Assembly: GCF_905220365.1 (NCBI RefSeq)
Contig: NC_061141.1
Coordinates: 5,959,501 to 6,023,500 of the forward strand
DNA length: 64,000 nucleotides
From: Vanessa cardui
Taxonomy: Eukaryota; Arthropoda; Insecta; Lepidoptera; Nymphalidae
Reading direction: 5' to 3'
Part shown: piece by piece, positions 22,399-34,255 of the stretch
How the letters are laid out: every line of letters begins with the position of its first letter
Numbering within the stretch: the first letter of the stretch is position 1
The notes under the pieces: generated by a model
The model's input: the letters and a program-made list of their open reading frames with translations, nothing else
Told to the model about the DNA's origin: nothing
Database searches by the model: none
Made by a program: the position numbers and the translations under genes

Positions 22399-22712
22399 AA
22401 AAAACAACAACAACAACAACAACAGCAGCCTGTAAATTCCCACTGCTGGGCTATGGGCCCCCTCTCCCTTTGAGGAGAAGGTTTGAAACATATTCCACCA
22501 CGCTTTACCAATGCGGGTTGGTGGAATACAAATGTGGCAGAATTTCTATGAAATTTGTCACATGCAGGTTTCCTCACGATGTTTTCCTTCACCGCTGAGC
22601 ACGAGATGAATTATAAAGACAAATTAAGCACATGAATCAGCGGTGCTTGCCTGGGTTTGAACCCGCAATCATCGGTTAAGATGCACGCGTTCTAACCACT
22701 GGGCCATCTCGA
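22399..22712 (-). mobile_element. SINE A copy (TTG type) in duplicated unit, copy 1
   Basis: The (CAA)n tail complement, body, box B (gggtttgaaccc on the plus strand) and head (ccactgggccatctcga) are all present. It is inserted into the second copy of the local ~170-bp repeat. Shared with copy 2 at 30945, so it predates the large duplication. Confidence 0.9.
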
Positions 22713-22979
22713 CAAAAAAAAGAACAATTTAATAATAAATTGGAAAATGCTGAAAACAGATGAGTATCGACCAATCGGATATAAGTTTTTGTTCCCTAAG
22801 AGTTTCCAGTCGAAAAACCAGCTACCGAGATTTCGGTAACAAATGAAAAGAATAGCCTTTCATTTGTCAGATCCTATATTTGATTCGAGGACCATGTCTG
22901 CAATCTTATGTAGATACGATTTTGTGTCTGTGTCTTGTATATATTGTTGTTTTTATTACTGTTTTTCAAAGTTACACGG

Positions 22980-23160
22980 TGTATTTTAATACATTTGTAT
23001 TTTTAAATGTTGAAGAAATGTAACCAGTGAGTTTCTTGCCGGCTCTTTTAATTAATAGAACTTTCCATTAGTAGACCATTCCAAGCCGGTGATAGCTTCA
23101 CTTAATATAGTTGTTAAATGATGATTCAAAAGTGATTTTAAAAGCCTAATTGAATAAAGT
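22980..23160 (+). repeat. Repeat G fragment in copy 1
   Basis: Contains agtgagtttcttgccggctc, ccaagccggtgatagcttcac and attgaataaagtatatttt, a set typical of repeat G. Partner at 31560-31700. Confidence 0.55.
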
Positions 23161-24432
23161 ATATTTTGGGTTGATTTGAATCACTTTCTGAAATTTGACG
23201 ATCAAATTCGATGTCATGTTTCGATATTCTTATTACAAAATAATCACCGATTACTGGAGAAAGCAAGACGGAATAATATTGAACTTGCTTGAAAATATAA
23301 AAGACTAAAAGTAAACGTTTCTTGTAGTTTTTAAGACCTTTTTCTACTGCTACGAGTATGAATAGAGTCAGGTGTCCGTTAATACAATGTGTAGCTGACA
23401 AGATGATTGAAAGTATTCTCTGTTTATATAACCAGTTTATTTACAAGCCCATGAGCATTGTATATAATTTTATGACTCAATTTCCATAACATTCTATAAT
23501 ATACTGAAAATTCAAATCCGAATGTTTAGGATGTATATCCACTTCATATATAGCGCGATTGAACGAGAAATTCTAAAGATATACATTTTTATCGTTAGTT
23601 ATTTGCATATGAAAACTAAGTTGTATTTTGTAGCCTATTATTAAACAAAGGCCTATTATTAAGTGTTTAGCCTAGAATAGAAGTATTCACTTTTGAACTT
23701 ACTTAATTACCGTGAAATAACTAGAGTTTCCTTCAGACAAGATTCAGTTCAGAGAAGATATAAAGCTTTTTAAATTAACATCGTTATTTTTATTACTAAA
23801 GTTATTAATTATTATTAATAACTTAAGTAATAAGTTAATTATCTCGTGAACAAGACATTCGTAGATAATGTCGAAATATCGAGCTCCACCGAATAAAAAT
23901 AAAAAAACATGGTAAATATCCCGAAATTAATAATTTTAGATATAAAGCTGTCTTAGAAAAAAATACTAGCAATAAAGCAAATTCAATAAAGAAACGGTAA
24001 ACGGTTTTAACAAATAATAAGCATGATGACTTAGAAAAGATTTTGTAAAGCTGGTAGTGGCAAGCGTCATTTCGCGCGCTATATTTACTGGACGCTCAAC
24101 TTTATAACAAGATAATTAAAAATCACGACTGCCACATTAATGTCAAGTATATAGTATAGATATAAAAATGATATAAATCATTGAATAATGAATTTTACTT
24201 TTTATTGTAGTACCAGATAATATATCTTTGGTTTGATTTAATTTTGTTTTTTTTTTGTTTTGAACATTTCACTTATGTTCTATCCGTTAGTTACCTACCG
24301 CTGGGTATGCTGATGTATTTCGGATTTTAACTGCAATATTTCCTGTTGTGAGATGCTAATTAAAATAATATGTAAGTTTGGTGTTAAATAAGAAACTGTT
24401 AATGTCTCACTTAGTCTAAGACCTCTCGTAAT
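23161..24432. other. Non-coding right part of duplicated unit, copy 1
   Basis: AT-rich DNA shared with copy 2. The 87-codon minus-strand ORF at 23138-23401 is not kept open in copy 2 and is treated as chance. Confidence 0.5.
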
Positions 24433-24444
24433 GACAGTGTTTAG

Positions 24445-24509
24445 GTTTTTTTTTTATGTAATAGGTGGCAAACGAGCTGGAAGCTCAGCTGATGGAAAGT
24501 GACTACCAC
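24445..24509 (-). mobile_element. 65-bp LINE 3' end at the internal duplication junction
   Basis: A T-run (24446-24455, complement of a poly(A) tail) is followed by aataggtggcaaacgag and gatggaaagtgactaccac. It matches the last ~65 bp of the LINE at 13141, in the same orientation, with a few changes. It fits exactly between the end of copy 1 and the start of copy 2. It is either a very short 5'-truncated insertion or the scar of recombination between LINE copies. Confidence 0.85.
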
Positions 24510-25378
24510 GAAGTATATTAAGTGAGTAAGTACAGAGTACATACAGGGTTAAAAATTCGGTGACCTGTGACTCATAAAGCTTATTGTGTAACCTAGCCTT
24601 GAATGCGGACTCTATCGTGCTATGTGAAATAAAATTCAACCTTTTTGTAATGCAAGAGAGTTTATATTAGAACGACACTTCCCTACATTTCGATCATAGA
24701 AAATGGTAAGTGAGGTCTTTAAGATTTGAGCTGTAAGGTTCAAAATGAAACCTTAAAAATAGTATTGCATATTGAATAAGGTTCGATTTTGTTCAAGCAT
24801 TAGTTATACAATATCTTCTTATACATATGTGCATCAAAGTTTGATTGATCGATGGGCCTTATGTATATTAGAAAAAGGATGAAAATCGAATGAAGATATA
24901 AAATGAAGGCTTATTATACGTGTGAAAATATCTGCTACCCTGGTTATTGTTAGTTGCCCAATTAGCGAAGATTTTAACGGCTTTTCAAAAGTAATTGCTC
25001 ATATTTGATCTTTTATTTGCTTTGTACAAAAGTAATAATAAAAAGGTTTTTATGCAATCAATAAAACTGTGTTATCTTATTTGTAAGCACGTAAAGCATC
25101 GCACTAGAGAGTGACTTAATGTAAATTCCTATCAAACACACTTAAAATTTTATTGCTTTTATGAAGATTTATTTATTCTTCTTCCTGTTATTATAACAGA
25201 AATTTTAGACGGATTGATATTTTTTACACACGTCAGGGTGGCTACACAAGAAAATTATCTGTGTTTAAAACTTCTATGTTTTTTTTTTCGTGTCGACTTT
25301 CTTGCACACATGGAATGTATGAAGAAGTCTTCGTTGTAGGCTTTTATTTCTTGTATGGTTAATAATATATAAACGTTC

Positions 25379-25450
25379 TTGGTAGAGAACTTTAATCAAG
25401 CCCGTCTGGGTAGGTTCCATTCATTATATTATCCTACTGTCTAACAGCAA
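25379..25450 (+). mobile_element. Repeat B, left piece, split by SINE C
   Basis: Counterpart of 17082-17160. The sequence is broken after aacagcaat by a SINE C tail and resumes at 25689. Confidence 0.65.
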
Positions 25451-25688
25451 TAAATAAATAAATAAATATGAGACAACATCACATACATTACTCTGATCCC
25501 AATGTAAGTAGCAGAAGCACTTGTGTTATGGAAATCAGAAGTAACGACGGTACCACAAACACCCAAACCCAAGACAACATAGAAAACTAATGGTAATCTA
25601 CATCGACTCGGCCGGGAATCGAACCCGGGACCTCAGAGTGGCGTACCCATGAAAACCGGTGTACAAACCACTCGACCACGGAGGTCGT
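25451..25688 (-). mobile_element. SINE C insertion specific to copy 2
   Basis: Complete family C element: (AAAT)n tail complement at 25451-25467, full body, intact box B (gggaatcgaaccc on the plus strand) and box A region ctcgaccacggaggtcgt at the end. Copy 1 has the uninterrupted sequence, so this insertion came after the 8.4-kb duplication. Box B is better preserved here than in the older shared copies. Confidence 0.92.
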
Positions 25689-25850
25689 CAAATACTATTG
25701 TATTCTGATTTGAAGTATCAGCCATTAAGTGTAACTACTGGCACATATACATATATCAAATCATAATTCCTATAAAATTTCTTACGGCGCTAACGGGCTA
25801 TGGGAATTGATGACCATTTAAAATCAGCGTATTTGCTCATCCACTAAACA
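25689..25850 (+). mobile_element. Repeat B, right piece, split by SINE C
   Basis: Resumes with atactattgtattctgattt, matching copy 1 from about 17158. It is strongly diverged from family B, as in copy 1. Confidence 0.6.
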
Positions 25851-28800
25851 GACTCTTAAAAAAAAAGATACATTATGATGTCGAGAAGTAAAGAGTATAC
25901 GACTATCAAGGACACCACGTCGTCTGGTACGTGTGGCGTGAGATATTATGGTGGTCAACTTCGCCTATAGACGCTGCCATAAGAATAATAAAAGACATCT
26001 AACACCGCGACTACGAAATCTAATTTTTTTTGTCAATATTACTAATTTTGTTTTATTTTTCGTGTTCAATCCTAAGCTTTCTTTATTTTTGTAAAGTATA
26101 CTTTATTGTATACCACAAACAATAAAATATAGACACAAGAAATATCATTCATTTCGTTTATAATATTTCTTGTGTCTTTATTATAATGTTTATTTGTAAA
26201 ATAATCAGTCTGTGGATGCCATATACCTCGATGGACACGTTAAAAGCATGCCTATCGGTAAATACATATAGTGTAATATTTATTCTAAATTATATCTTTA
26301 TGTATTTATATATTTATGTTGTTAGCAATATGTAAATATAATATATCTACTACTATGTAAAGGCTATATATACACTTTAAACATATTAAGTTATATACAT
26401 ATTAATGCAATTGGAATTTGTGGGAGGGGTACCGTTTTGATAGAACCAGATACCATTCTCTATGAAACCCTGCCATCTCATCCCTACCAACATAACTATT
26501 TATTGAGAGTGACTGAAGATTAATTAACACTAAAATAACGTTATAGTGCACTAAATGAATTTAAATAAACATCAAATCCGCGACCGTTAACAAAAAAACG
26601 ATACAGACAGCAATGCAATCATAAAATAATGTACAACGAAATACATTTTTGTATAAATTCTAACGGATTCCTAGACACGGAGTAATCTATATAATCTAGA
26701 TCGATTTACGTACACACAGACGTTTCAAATGTATTTGTAGTCACGAGTTGTATTTACATAAACGGATAGAGGCGCGTATAATTTCATATGAATCGATCAT
26801 AGCATTAACTGTATAAGTATACGTACAGTTATGTATAAGTCGTAGTTAGTTTTTATTGTTATTGCCCGTAACTTTGTTTACCCCAATGGTAGGTGTAAAG
26901 TTCATTGACCTATTTTGTTACCAAGAGTATAATATGTTATACATCATTATCATTTTTTTTCGTATAAAGGACATGTAATGATTAATAAATATTACACAAA
27001 TTAATGGATTTAAAAAAGAAAAAATACATCATTTCAGAAAGAAACCCCTCAAATCCGTCAAGAACTGATAAGAAACTCATTTTTGTGTATAAGTTCAAAA
27101 TTTCTCATATCTTTTGAGGAGTACCTAGGGAGGCTAATAGATCACTAATTTTAACATCTATAGAGTAAATTAACCCTCAATCAATATTGATTGTTCTCTT
27201 TGAATTGACTCTTATTTCTAAGTAATATCTCTAAATAAATAATCTTTTCTAAATAAATAATGAAAATGCCTGTCTGTCCGTTATATATGGGCTTATATTT
27301 GTCGGGAATTATTCTACATATCCTACAACCTAATCAAAATACCAAAAGGTAATATCAGTTTGTTTCTATATTATTTATTTGTAACTTAAGTATTTATCGT
27401 AACTCCCATTTATAGGCGGGCGATACCGCGGTTGGAAACTAGTAACACAAACACCAGTAACAACAGTGCATCATAATGTCAAATCATTATTTATAAATTC
27501 AAATAATAAAAAATCAATATTAAAAACTATAAGTTTATTTATATACATCGTAAAATTAATAATAAATATTTATGTCAACAATTAAATAAATATCTTATCA
27601 ATAAGTTCCATCTTAAGTAAGTCTAGACTATATTATAAGTTAATCGCCCTCTTTTATTTTTTGTGTCTGTGTGAGTATCAAATATGTGTTCGTTTTTTCA
27701 GTTTTAAATATGGAACTAATATTATTATTATAAATATGGAACTCTTATTATATAGGTTGGAAAATTAAACTAACATTATTTGGGGCAGGTAAGTGGAATA
27801 TTAGTAGTGTGATTTTTTTACGGAATTGATTGATGATTTTATTCCTAATTCAACCGAGCTATTTAATATCTAATATATATCACATGTTGAAATTTTATTG
27901 TTTATATTTAAAGGATGTGCAAACTTATTTAAAGTGAAGCAAAAAAGCATGTTTTATGGTTCCGCATTTTAAACCGATTAGACGAAACCCTGGATAATTA
28001 TATCTATATCTTTAATGACACCTATTTGAGAAACCCCCTGAGTTATCACATTAGTATCGCATACATGCTATGTCATACAAATATTTAAGGTTCCTTGTTT
28101 GATACAAAACAACTTAAAATGTTCATATCAAAATATATGAAGCATCAATATTTTGTAGAAAATATTAAATAAATGTAGAGCAAGTAACGTTCTGTTATGT
28201 TGGTCCATGACACCGTTATTCTAAGGAGAAGATACACAAAATACTCATAATATTCCACCAAATTATGAGGATTTACTATGTATTTCCGAATTTAAACTGT
28301 AAAACAATATTTATAGATCGATGATCGACGAAAAAACATAAAAAAGCTACGGAGCCATGAGCGCGGCACTAAAAGTTACACTTTTTGTAAATACATTTCG
28401 AAATTTAAATATTTATATCATTCAAATTAGTGTAATATGTATTAGAAACATATTATGTTTATTTTTAAATATGTAATAAAATGTATCGTCCTATTAGTTT
28501 TTAGCAATCGTTTAGACAAATTTAATGTTTTAATTAGTTGATATTTCTCTGCAAGTTGACTAGACTTGGATCAATATTTTATAAATTTGATAAACATTAA
28601 TTAATTTCTACATTTAAATATATCACTAATATTAATAATTAATAGTGCAAGCATGGTGGTATAAGATAATTTAGTTATAATTTATGATCTACAGAAACGA
28701 TACAAATCAGTTTAATATTTTATTTAATAATAAGGATATACCAAAATCATTCGTTTGTATTTATACCTGATGAGTTTAATGCATTTTTTTTTCATTAATA

Positions 28801-29093
28801 ATCTTCGTCACAGTGTCCTTTGAATGTAATAAATATTGTTATTAATGTCACATATATATAATTTTCGGTTTGTAATTTACAACCGAGTTGTGATTTTCGA
28901 ATTTATTCCTTCAGAACAGTTTATTTATTTATCCATAAAATAAAATGTGTTTTATGTTCTGCTGTTGTTAAAAACGATGAAACAAAAACTCTATTGGATG
29001 TATCTGTATTGATTGTTTCGTTGTCAACACATATGGAATTAAAAGTATACCATAACATCAAGATACAATACGAAAAAAAAAAGGTACATAAGT
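25851..29093. other. Non-coding interior of duplicated unit, copy 2
   Basis: Matches 17311-20541 of copy 1, with small indels. No gene recognised. Confidence 0.5.
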
Positions 29094-29343
29094 ACTTGGT
29101 GCCAGGGCCTTGTGCAAGCCCGTCTGGGTAGGTACCACCCACTAATCAGTTATTCTACCGCCAAATAACAGTACTCAGTATTGTTGTGTTCCGGTTTGAA
29201 GGGTGAGTGAGACAGTGTATCTACAGGCACAAGGGACATAACATCTTAGTTCCCAAGATTGCTGGCGCATTGACGATATAAGGAATACTTAATATTTCTT
29301 ACAGCGTCTACGGGTGATGGTGACCTATACCATAAAAAAAAAA
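29094..29343 (+). mobile_element. Repeat B copy in copy 2
   Basis: Partner of 20542-20791, ending in an A-run at 29334-29343. Differences between the partners are few. Confidence 0.85.
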
Positions 29344-29807
29344 CTAATAAATGATGTTACAATTATTTGTTTGTGTTTTTTTCTAATGAAATAGCGATAA
29401 GTCGATTGTCGCAGTGACTATTCATCAACCTGCTTAGAAAAACACCTAGTTGACCTATTAATATAGACTGCATTGTATATCTAATTAATATATATAAAAA
29501 TGTAGAGCTCGGTTCAATCTCCATGTTAGGTCATTCAAAAGTAACAAGGTTTTTCGGTCGAAAACGGCTTAGTGGCCTTGGAGTAGGATCTGGAGTAGGT
29601 CCTGTCCTTGAACTCATTTCGGTTGTATCAACTGGCAGTCGCATCGGATTATGGTCTTATAACAATCATAAGAGTGGTGCAATAAAGAAATAAAATGTTT
29701 TATGCAGTCCTCTACAAGTTGCCTAGAACTAAGCAGCATATAAAATGGTTGTCGTTGCCAAAAACTATCATATTCTCATCTAATTTCAATTTCATTTTTT
29801 TAAACTT

Positions 29808-30062
29808 CGTGATAGAGCTTTGCAAGCCTGCCTGGATAGATACCACACACTCATCAGATATTCTACCGCCAAACAACAGTACTCTCAGTATTGTTGTGTC
29901 CCGGTTGTAATAAAACTACTAAAATACAATCACAAGGGACATAATATCATAGTTTCAAAGGTTGGTGGCGCATTGGTGATGAAAAGAATGGTTAAAATTT
30001 CGTAAAGAATCATTACCTATTGTCGTGGTAACCACATACCATCATTCATTAGTCCACCTACC
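29808..30062 (+). mobile_element. Repeat B copy, diverged, in copy 2
   Basis: Partner of 21314-21530. It keeps part of the middle (cacaagggacataatatcat) that copy 1 has lost, so copy 1 suffered that deletion after the duplication. Confidence 0.7.
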
Positions 30063-30639
30063 GATATCATACAAATGAACGTAGCGTGAATTCTACAATT
30101 ATAATTACTAATTTTACGTCTCCTCTCTTCACCTCAGAATTTAGATCCATACTACTACTATTTTATTTATATTTTAATTAAATTAGCCACATAAGTACAT
30201 AATATCAAGAAAAAGTGTATATCGCCTAATTATCAATAACATTAATGTTCATTAAAGCCTTAACTTAACGCCCAGCGAACCGGCTGTATAAAACAGCTAG
30301 TATATTAATATTCCACATAATATCGTAAAATGCTATGTTATGACAGTTTTTATATAATAATTTTACTTTATACGATATTAAAACTCTCATTAAAGATAAT
30401 GGCTTTAATACTTAATGCACACTTCATTTAATAAATTTTGTTTCCGGGTAGTGTTTATTAAAACCTTTTTCGACCAATATTTCAGCTTTCAATAGTTATT
30501 CTTCGTCTATATTTAATCTATTCTTAATCAGTTAAAATGATTAAAAAAGAACAATTTCAAAACACGAGTATAATTTTTGGTTCCCTAAGAGTTTCCAGTC
30601 TATTTCAAGAATCAACTACCGAAATATCTGTAACAAATG

Positions 30640-30880
30640 AAATAATAAATAAATAATAAATATAAGACAATATCACATACATTACTCTGATTCCAATGTA
30701 AGTAGCTAAAGCACTTGTCTTACGGAAAATCAGAAGTAACGACGGTACCATAAACACCCAGACCCAAGACAACATAGAAAACTATTGATAATCTACATTG
30801 ACTCGGCCGGAAACACGGAACCTCGGCGTGGCGTACCCATGATAACCGGTGAACACACCACTCGACCACGGAGGTCGTCG
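30640..30880 (-). mobile_element. SINE C copy in duplicated unit, copy 2
   Basis: Partner of 22116-22340, with the same eroded box B, which confirms shared descent. Confidence 0.82.
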
Positions 30881-30944
30881 AAGTGTTATTCTTCGTCTTT
30901 ATTAAATCTATTCTTAATCAATTAAAATTATTAAAAAAAAAAAA

Positions 30945-31252
30945 AAACAACCACAACAACAACAGCAGCCTGTAAATTCCCACTGCTGGGCTATGGGCCC
31001 CCTCTCCCTTTGAGGAGAAGGTTTGAAACATATTCCACCACGCTTTACCAATGCGGGTTGGTGGAATACAAATGTGGCAGAATTTCTATGAAATTTGTCA
31101 CATGCAGGTTTCCTCACGATGTTTTCCTTCACCGCTGAGCACGAGATGAATTATAAAGAAAAATTAAGCACATGAATCAGCGGTGCTTGCCTGGGTTTGA
31201 ACCCGCAATCATCGGTTAAGATGCACGCGTTCTAACCACTGGGCCATCTCGA
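30945..31252 (-). mobile_element. SINE A copy (TTG type) in duplicated unit, copy 2
   Basis: Partner of 22399-22712. The tail differs in length and is interrupted (aaccacaacaacaac). The 72-codon minus-strand ORF is repeat-derived and matches a similar one in copy 1. Confidence 0.9.
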
Positions 31253-31559
31253 CAAAAAAAGAACAATTTAATACTAAATTGGAAAATGCTGAAAACAGAT
31301 GAGTATCGACCAATCGGATATGAGTTTTTGTTCCCTAAGACTTTCCAGTCGAAAAACCAGCTACCGAGATTTCGGTAACAAATGAAATGAATAGCCTTTC
31401 ATTTGTCAGATCCTTTATTTGATTCGAGGACCATGTCTGCAATCTTATGAAGTAGCTACGATTTTGTGTCTGTGTCTTGTATATATTGTTGTTTTTATTA
31501 CTGTTTTTCAAAGTTACACGGTGTATTTTAATGCATTTGTGTTTTTAAATGTTAAAGAA

Positions 31560-31700
31560 AATTATCCACTGAGTTTCTTACAGGCTCTTTTATTTAGCTC
31601 TTTTATAGAGCATTCCAAGCCGGTGATAGCTTCACTTAAAATAGTTGTTAAATGACTATTCAAAAGTGATTGTAAAGGCCTAATTGAATAAAGTATATTG
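31560..31700 (+). repeat. Repeat G fragment in copy 2
   Basis: Partner of 22980-23160. Confidence 0.55.
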
Positions 31701-32981
31701 TGAATTGATTTGAATCACTTTCTGAAATTTGACCATCAAATTCGATGTCATGTTTCGATATTTTTATTACAAAATATTCACCGATTACTGGAGAAAGCAA
31801 GACGGAATATTATTGAACTTGCTTGAAAATAAAAAAAGGCTAAAAATAAACGTTTCTTGTAGTTTTTAAGACCTTTTTCTACTGCTACGAGTATGAATAG
31901 AGTCAGGTGTCCGTTAATACAATGTGTAGCTGACAAGATGATTGAAAGTATTCTCTGTTTATATAACCAGTTTATTTACAAGCCCATGAGCATTGTATAT
32001 AATTTTATGGCTCAATTTCCATAACATTCTATAATATACTGAAAATTCAAATCCGAATGTTTAGGATGTATATCCACTTAATATATAGCGCGATTGAACG
32101 AAAAATTCTAAAGATATAAATGTTTTATCGTTAGCTATTTGCATATGAAAAGTAAGTTATATTTTGTAGCCTATTATTAGGTAAACAAAGGCAAATGTGT
32201 TTAGCCAAGAATAGAAGTATTCACTTTTGAACTTACTTAATTACCGTGAAATAACTAGAGTTTCCTTCAGACAAGATTCAATTCAGAGAAGATATAAAAC
32301 TTTTTAAATTAACATGGTTATTTTTATTACTAAAATTATTTATTATTATTAATAACTTAACTAATAAGTTAATTATCTCGTGAACAAGACATTCGTAGAT
32401 AATGTCGAAATATCGAGCTCCACCGAATAAAAATAAAAAACATGGTAAATATCCCGAAATTAATAATTTTAGATATAAAGCTGTCTTAGAAAAAAATACT
32501 AGCAATAAAGCAAATTCAATAAAGAAACGGTAAACGGTTTTACCAAATAATAAGCATGATGACTTAGAAAAGATTTTGTAAAGCTGTTAGTGGCAAGCGT
32601 CATTTCGCGCGCTATATTTACTGGACGCTCAACTTTATAACAAGATAATTAAAAATCACGACTGCCACATTAATGTCAAGTATATAGTATAGATATAAAA
32701 ATGATATAAATCATTGAATAATGAATTTTACTTTTTATTGTAGTACCAGATAATATATCTTTGGTTTGATTTAATTTTGTTTTTTTTTTCTTGAACATTA
32801 CACTTAGGTATGTTTTATCCGTTAGTTACCTACCGCTGGGTATGCTGATGTATTTCGGATTTTAACTGCAATATTTCCTGTTGTGAGATGCTAATTAAAA
32901 TAATTTGTAATTTTGGCGTTAAATAATAAGCTGTTAATGTCTCACCTAGTCAAAGACCTCTCGTAATGACAGTGCTTAGTA

Positions 32982-33250
32982 TCGAATTTCATTTTCGGAC
33001 ATCTCGTCAAAATTGTAAGTACTACCTGCAGCACCGTGTAATCCAAAAATCCAACATCGCTTTTTGAGACATTGTCTGTTTCGCTCTACTCTGCGGAACT
33101 GGCTCTCGCTGGCTTTTTCGAACCGATACGATTTCGGAACCTTCAAAAAAGAGCGTACACATTTCTTAAAGGCCAGCAACGTAACGCAAGACCCCCGATT
33201 ATGTAGTCCATGGGTGAATCTCATCATTTAACACCGATAATATAAAAAAA
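32982..33250 (+). mobile_element. LINE 3' end fragment at the right edge of the duplication
   Basis: Matches the last ~270 bp of the 13-15.7 kb LINE but in plus orientation. Shared blocks include cggacatctcgtcaaaatt, cgaaccgatacga, ggaaccttcaaaaaagagcg and aaaggccagcaacg, ending in an A-run at 33244-33250. Several differences break the frame, so it is a distinct, older copy. It starts within 2-3 bp of the end of duplication copy 2. Confidence 0.85.
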
Positions 33251-34004
33251 CATGCCGTTCCAATGGTTACGCATGTGGCAGATTTATTCTCTTTCTACCA
33301 AGCATGGGTACCAATTATTGACATGGAAATTTAGTGGTGCTTGTTCTTCTATAAACCCCTTAAACCAATGATTCATTATATCGAATAATAAGTCCAAACT
33401 AGATAAATATTACTGTTTACCGTAAAGATAGAATGAATATTCCTGCAAAGGAGGATTGAGAGTCACTTGAAAACATAAGTACTGTTAAATTAAATTCAAT
33501 AATATTCATATTTGAACTTTATTGCTTTCGAGTGTAGCTGGTGAATAATAAATTAGTGAGCAAACAAATTCTCCAGTTTTTTGCCTTTAAAATAGCAGCC
33601 GTCTGTTTGTTATAACCATATGTGTGTTTTTATTAATTCTGTACACAAAATGAAATCTTTAAATGTCAGCACTAGTTTATTCTACCGCCAATTAATATTT
33701 TTTGAAGTGTCATTGTCTTTGGGAGGAGGTGACTATTTACCTGCCTTATTTGCTCGTCCGCATACAAGAGTACAAAATAGAGAAGTTGCCCAAATTATTT
33801 CTTCTCTAACAATAAATTTCGTCGTCAAAGAGTCTATGTTGCCATTACTTGACGAGCATTTGGATTCAATACATCTTTCTTCTTCAAAACCATAAATTTA
33901 AGACTTCCAAATGTATACAATTGTATAAGTATGAAAATATCAGTAGTCTGACATCACATCTTAGAATCAATTGGTCTAATACGTAGTAAGATCTCGCAGA
34001 AGGT
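33251..34004. other. Unassigned DNA
   Basis: A 91-codon plus-strand ORF at 33620-33895 has no domain I recognise. No recurring repeat was seen. Confidence 0.35.
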
Positions 34005-34237
34005 AAATATGAGAACATCACATACATGACTCTGATCCCAATGTAAGTAGCTAAAGCACCTGTGTTATGGAAAATTAGAAGTAACGACGGTACCACAAAC
34101 ACCCAGACCCAAAACAGAACAGAAAACTAATGACAATCCACATCGACTCAGCCGGGAATCGAACCCTGGACCTCGGAATGGCGTACCCATGAAAACCACC
34201 ACAAAAAAGTGTACACCTCTCGACCACGATGGTCGTC
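34005..34237 (-). mobile_element. SINE C copy
   Basis: Full-length family C element with a box B nearly intact (gggaatcgaaccctgg on the plus strand) and a small insertion (accacaaaaaagtg) near the head. It ends just before the target duplication of the next SINE A. Confidence 0.85.
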
Positions 34238-34255
34238 AAAAGGTACCTATCGTAA

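Larger units (their letters stand above)
16011..24444. repeat. Tandem segmental duplication, copy 1 (~8.43 kb)
   Basis: The sequence from gaagtatattaagtgag to gacagtgtttag recurs in the same order and orientation at 24510-32979. Long stretches (for example 18061-18240 against 26641-26820) differ by only a few bases. Copy 1 has material that copy 2 lacks (parts of 16687-16900 and a 62-bp doublet near 19518). It lacks the SINE found at 25451 in copy 2. The unit holds repeats B, C, A and G and no recognisable gene; short ORFs present in both copies are not conserved beyond what the duplication explains. Confidence 0.95.
24510..32979. repeat. Tandem segmental duplication, copy 2 (~8.47 kb)
   Basis: Direct repeat of 16011-24444. 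It differs by a SINE C insertion (25451-25688), a shortened D-like region near 25170, the single rather than doubled segment near 28112, and scattered substitutions and small indels. No gene is present. Confidence 0.95.

Noticed and set aside
16011..32979. Satellite array or CRISPR-like array
   Set aside because: There are only two long copies and no short regularly spaced repeats. A CRISPR array is not expected in a eukaryotic genome.
33620..33895. 91-codon plus-strand ORF right of the duplication
   Set aside because: No domain, no splice context and no second copy. Possible but not supported.
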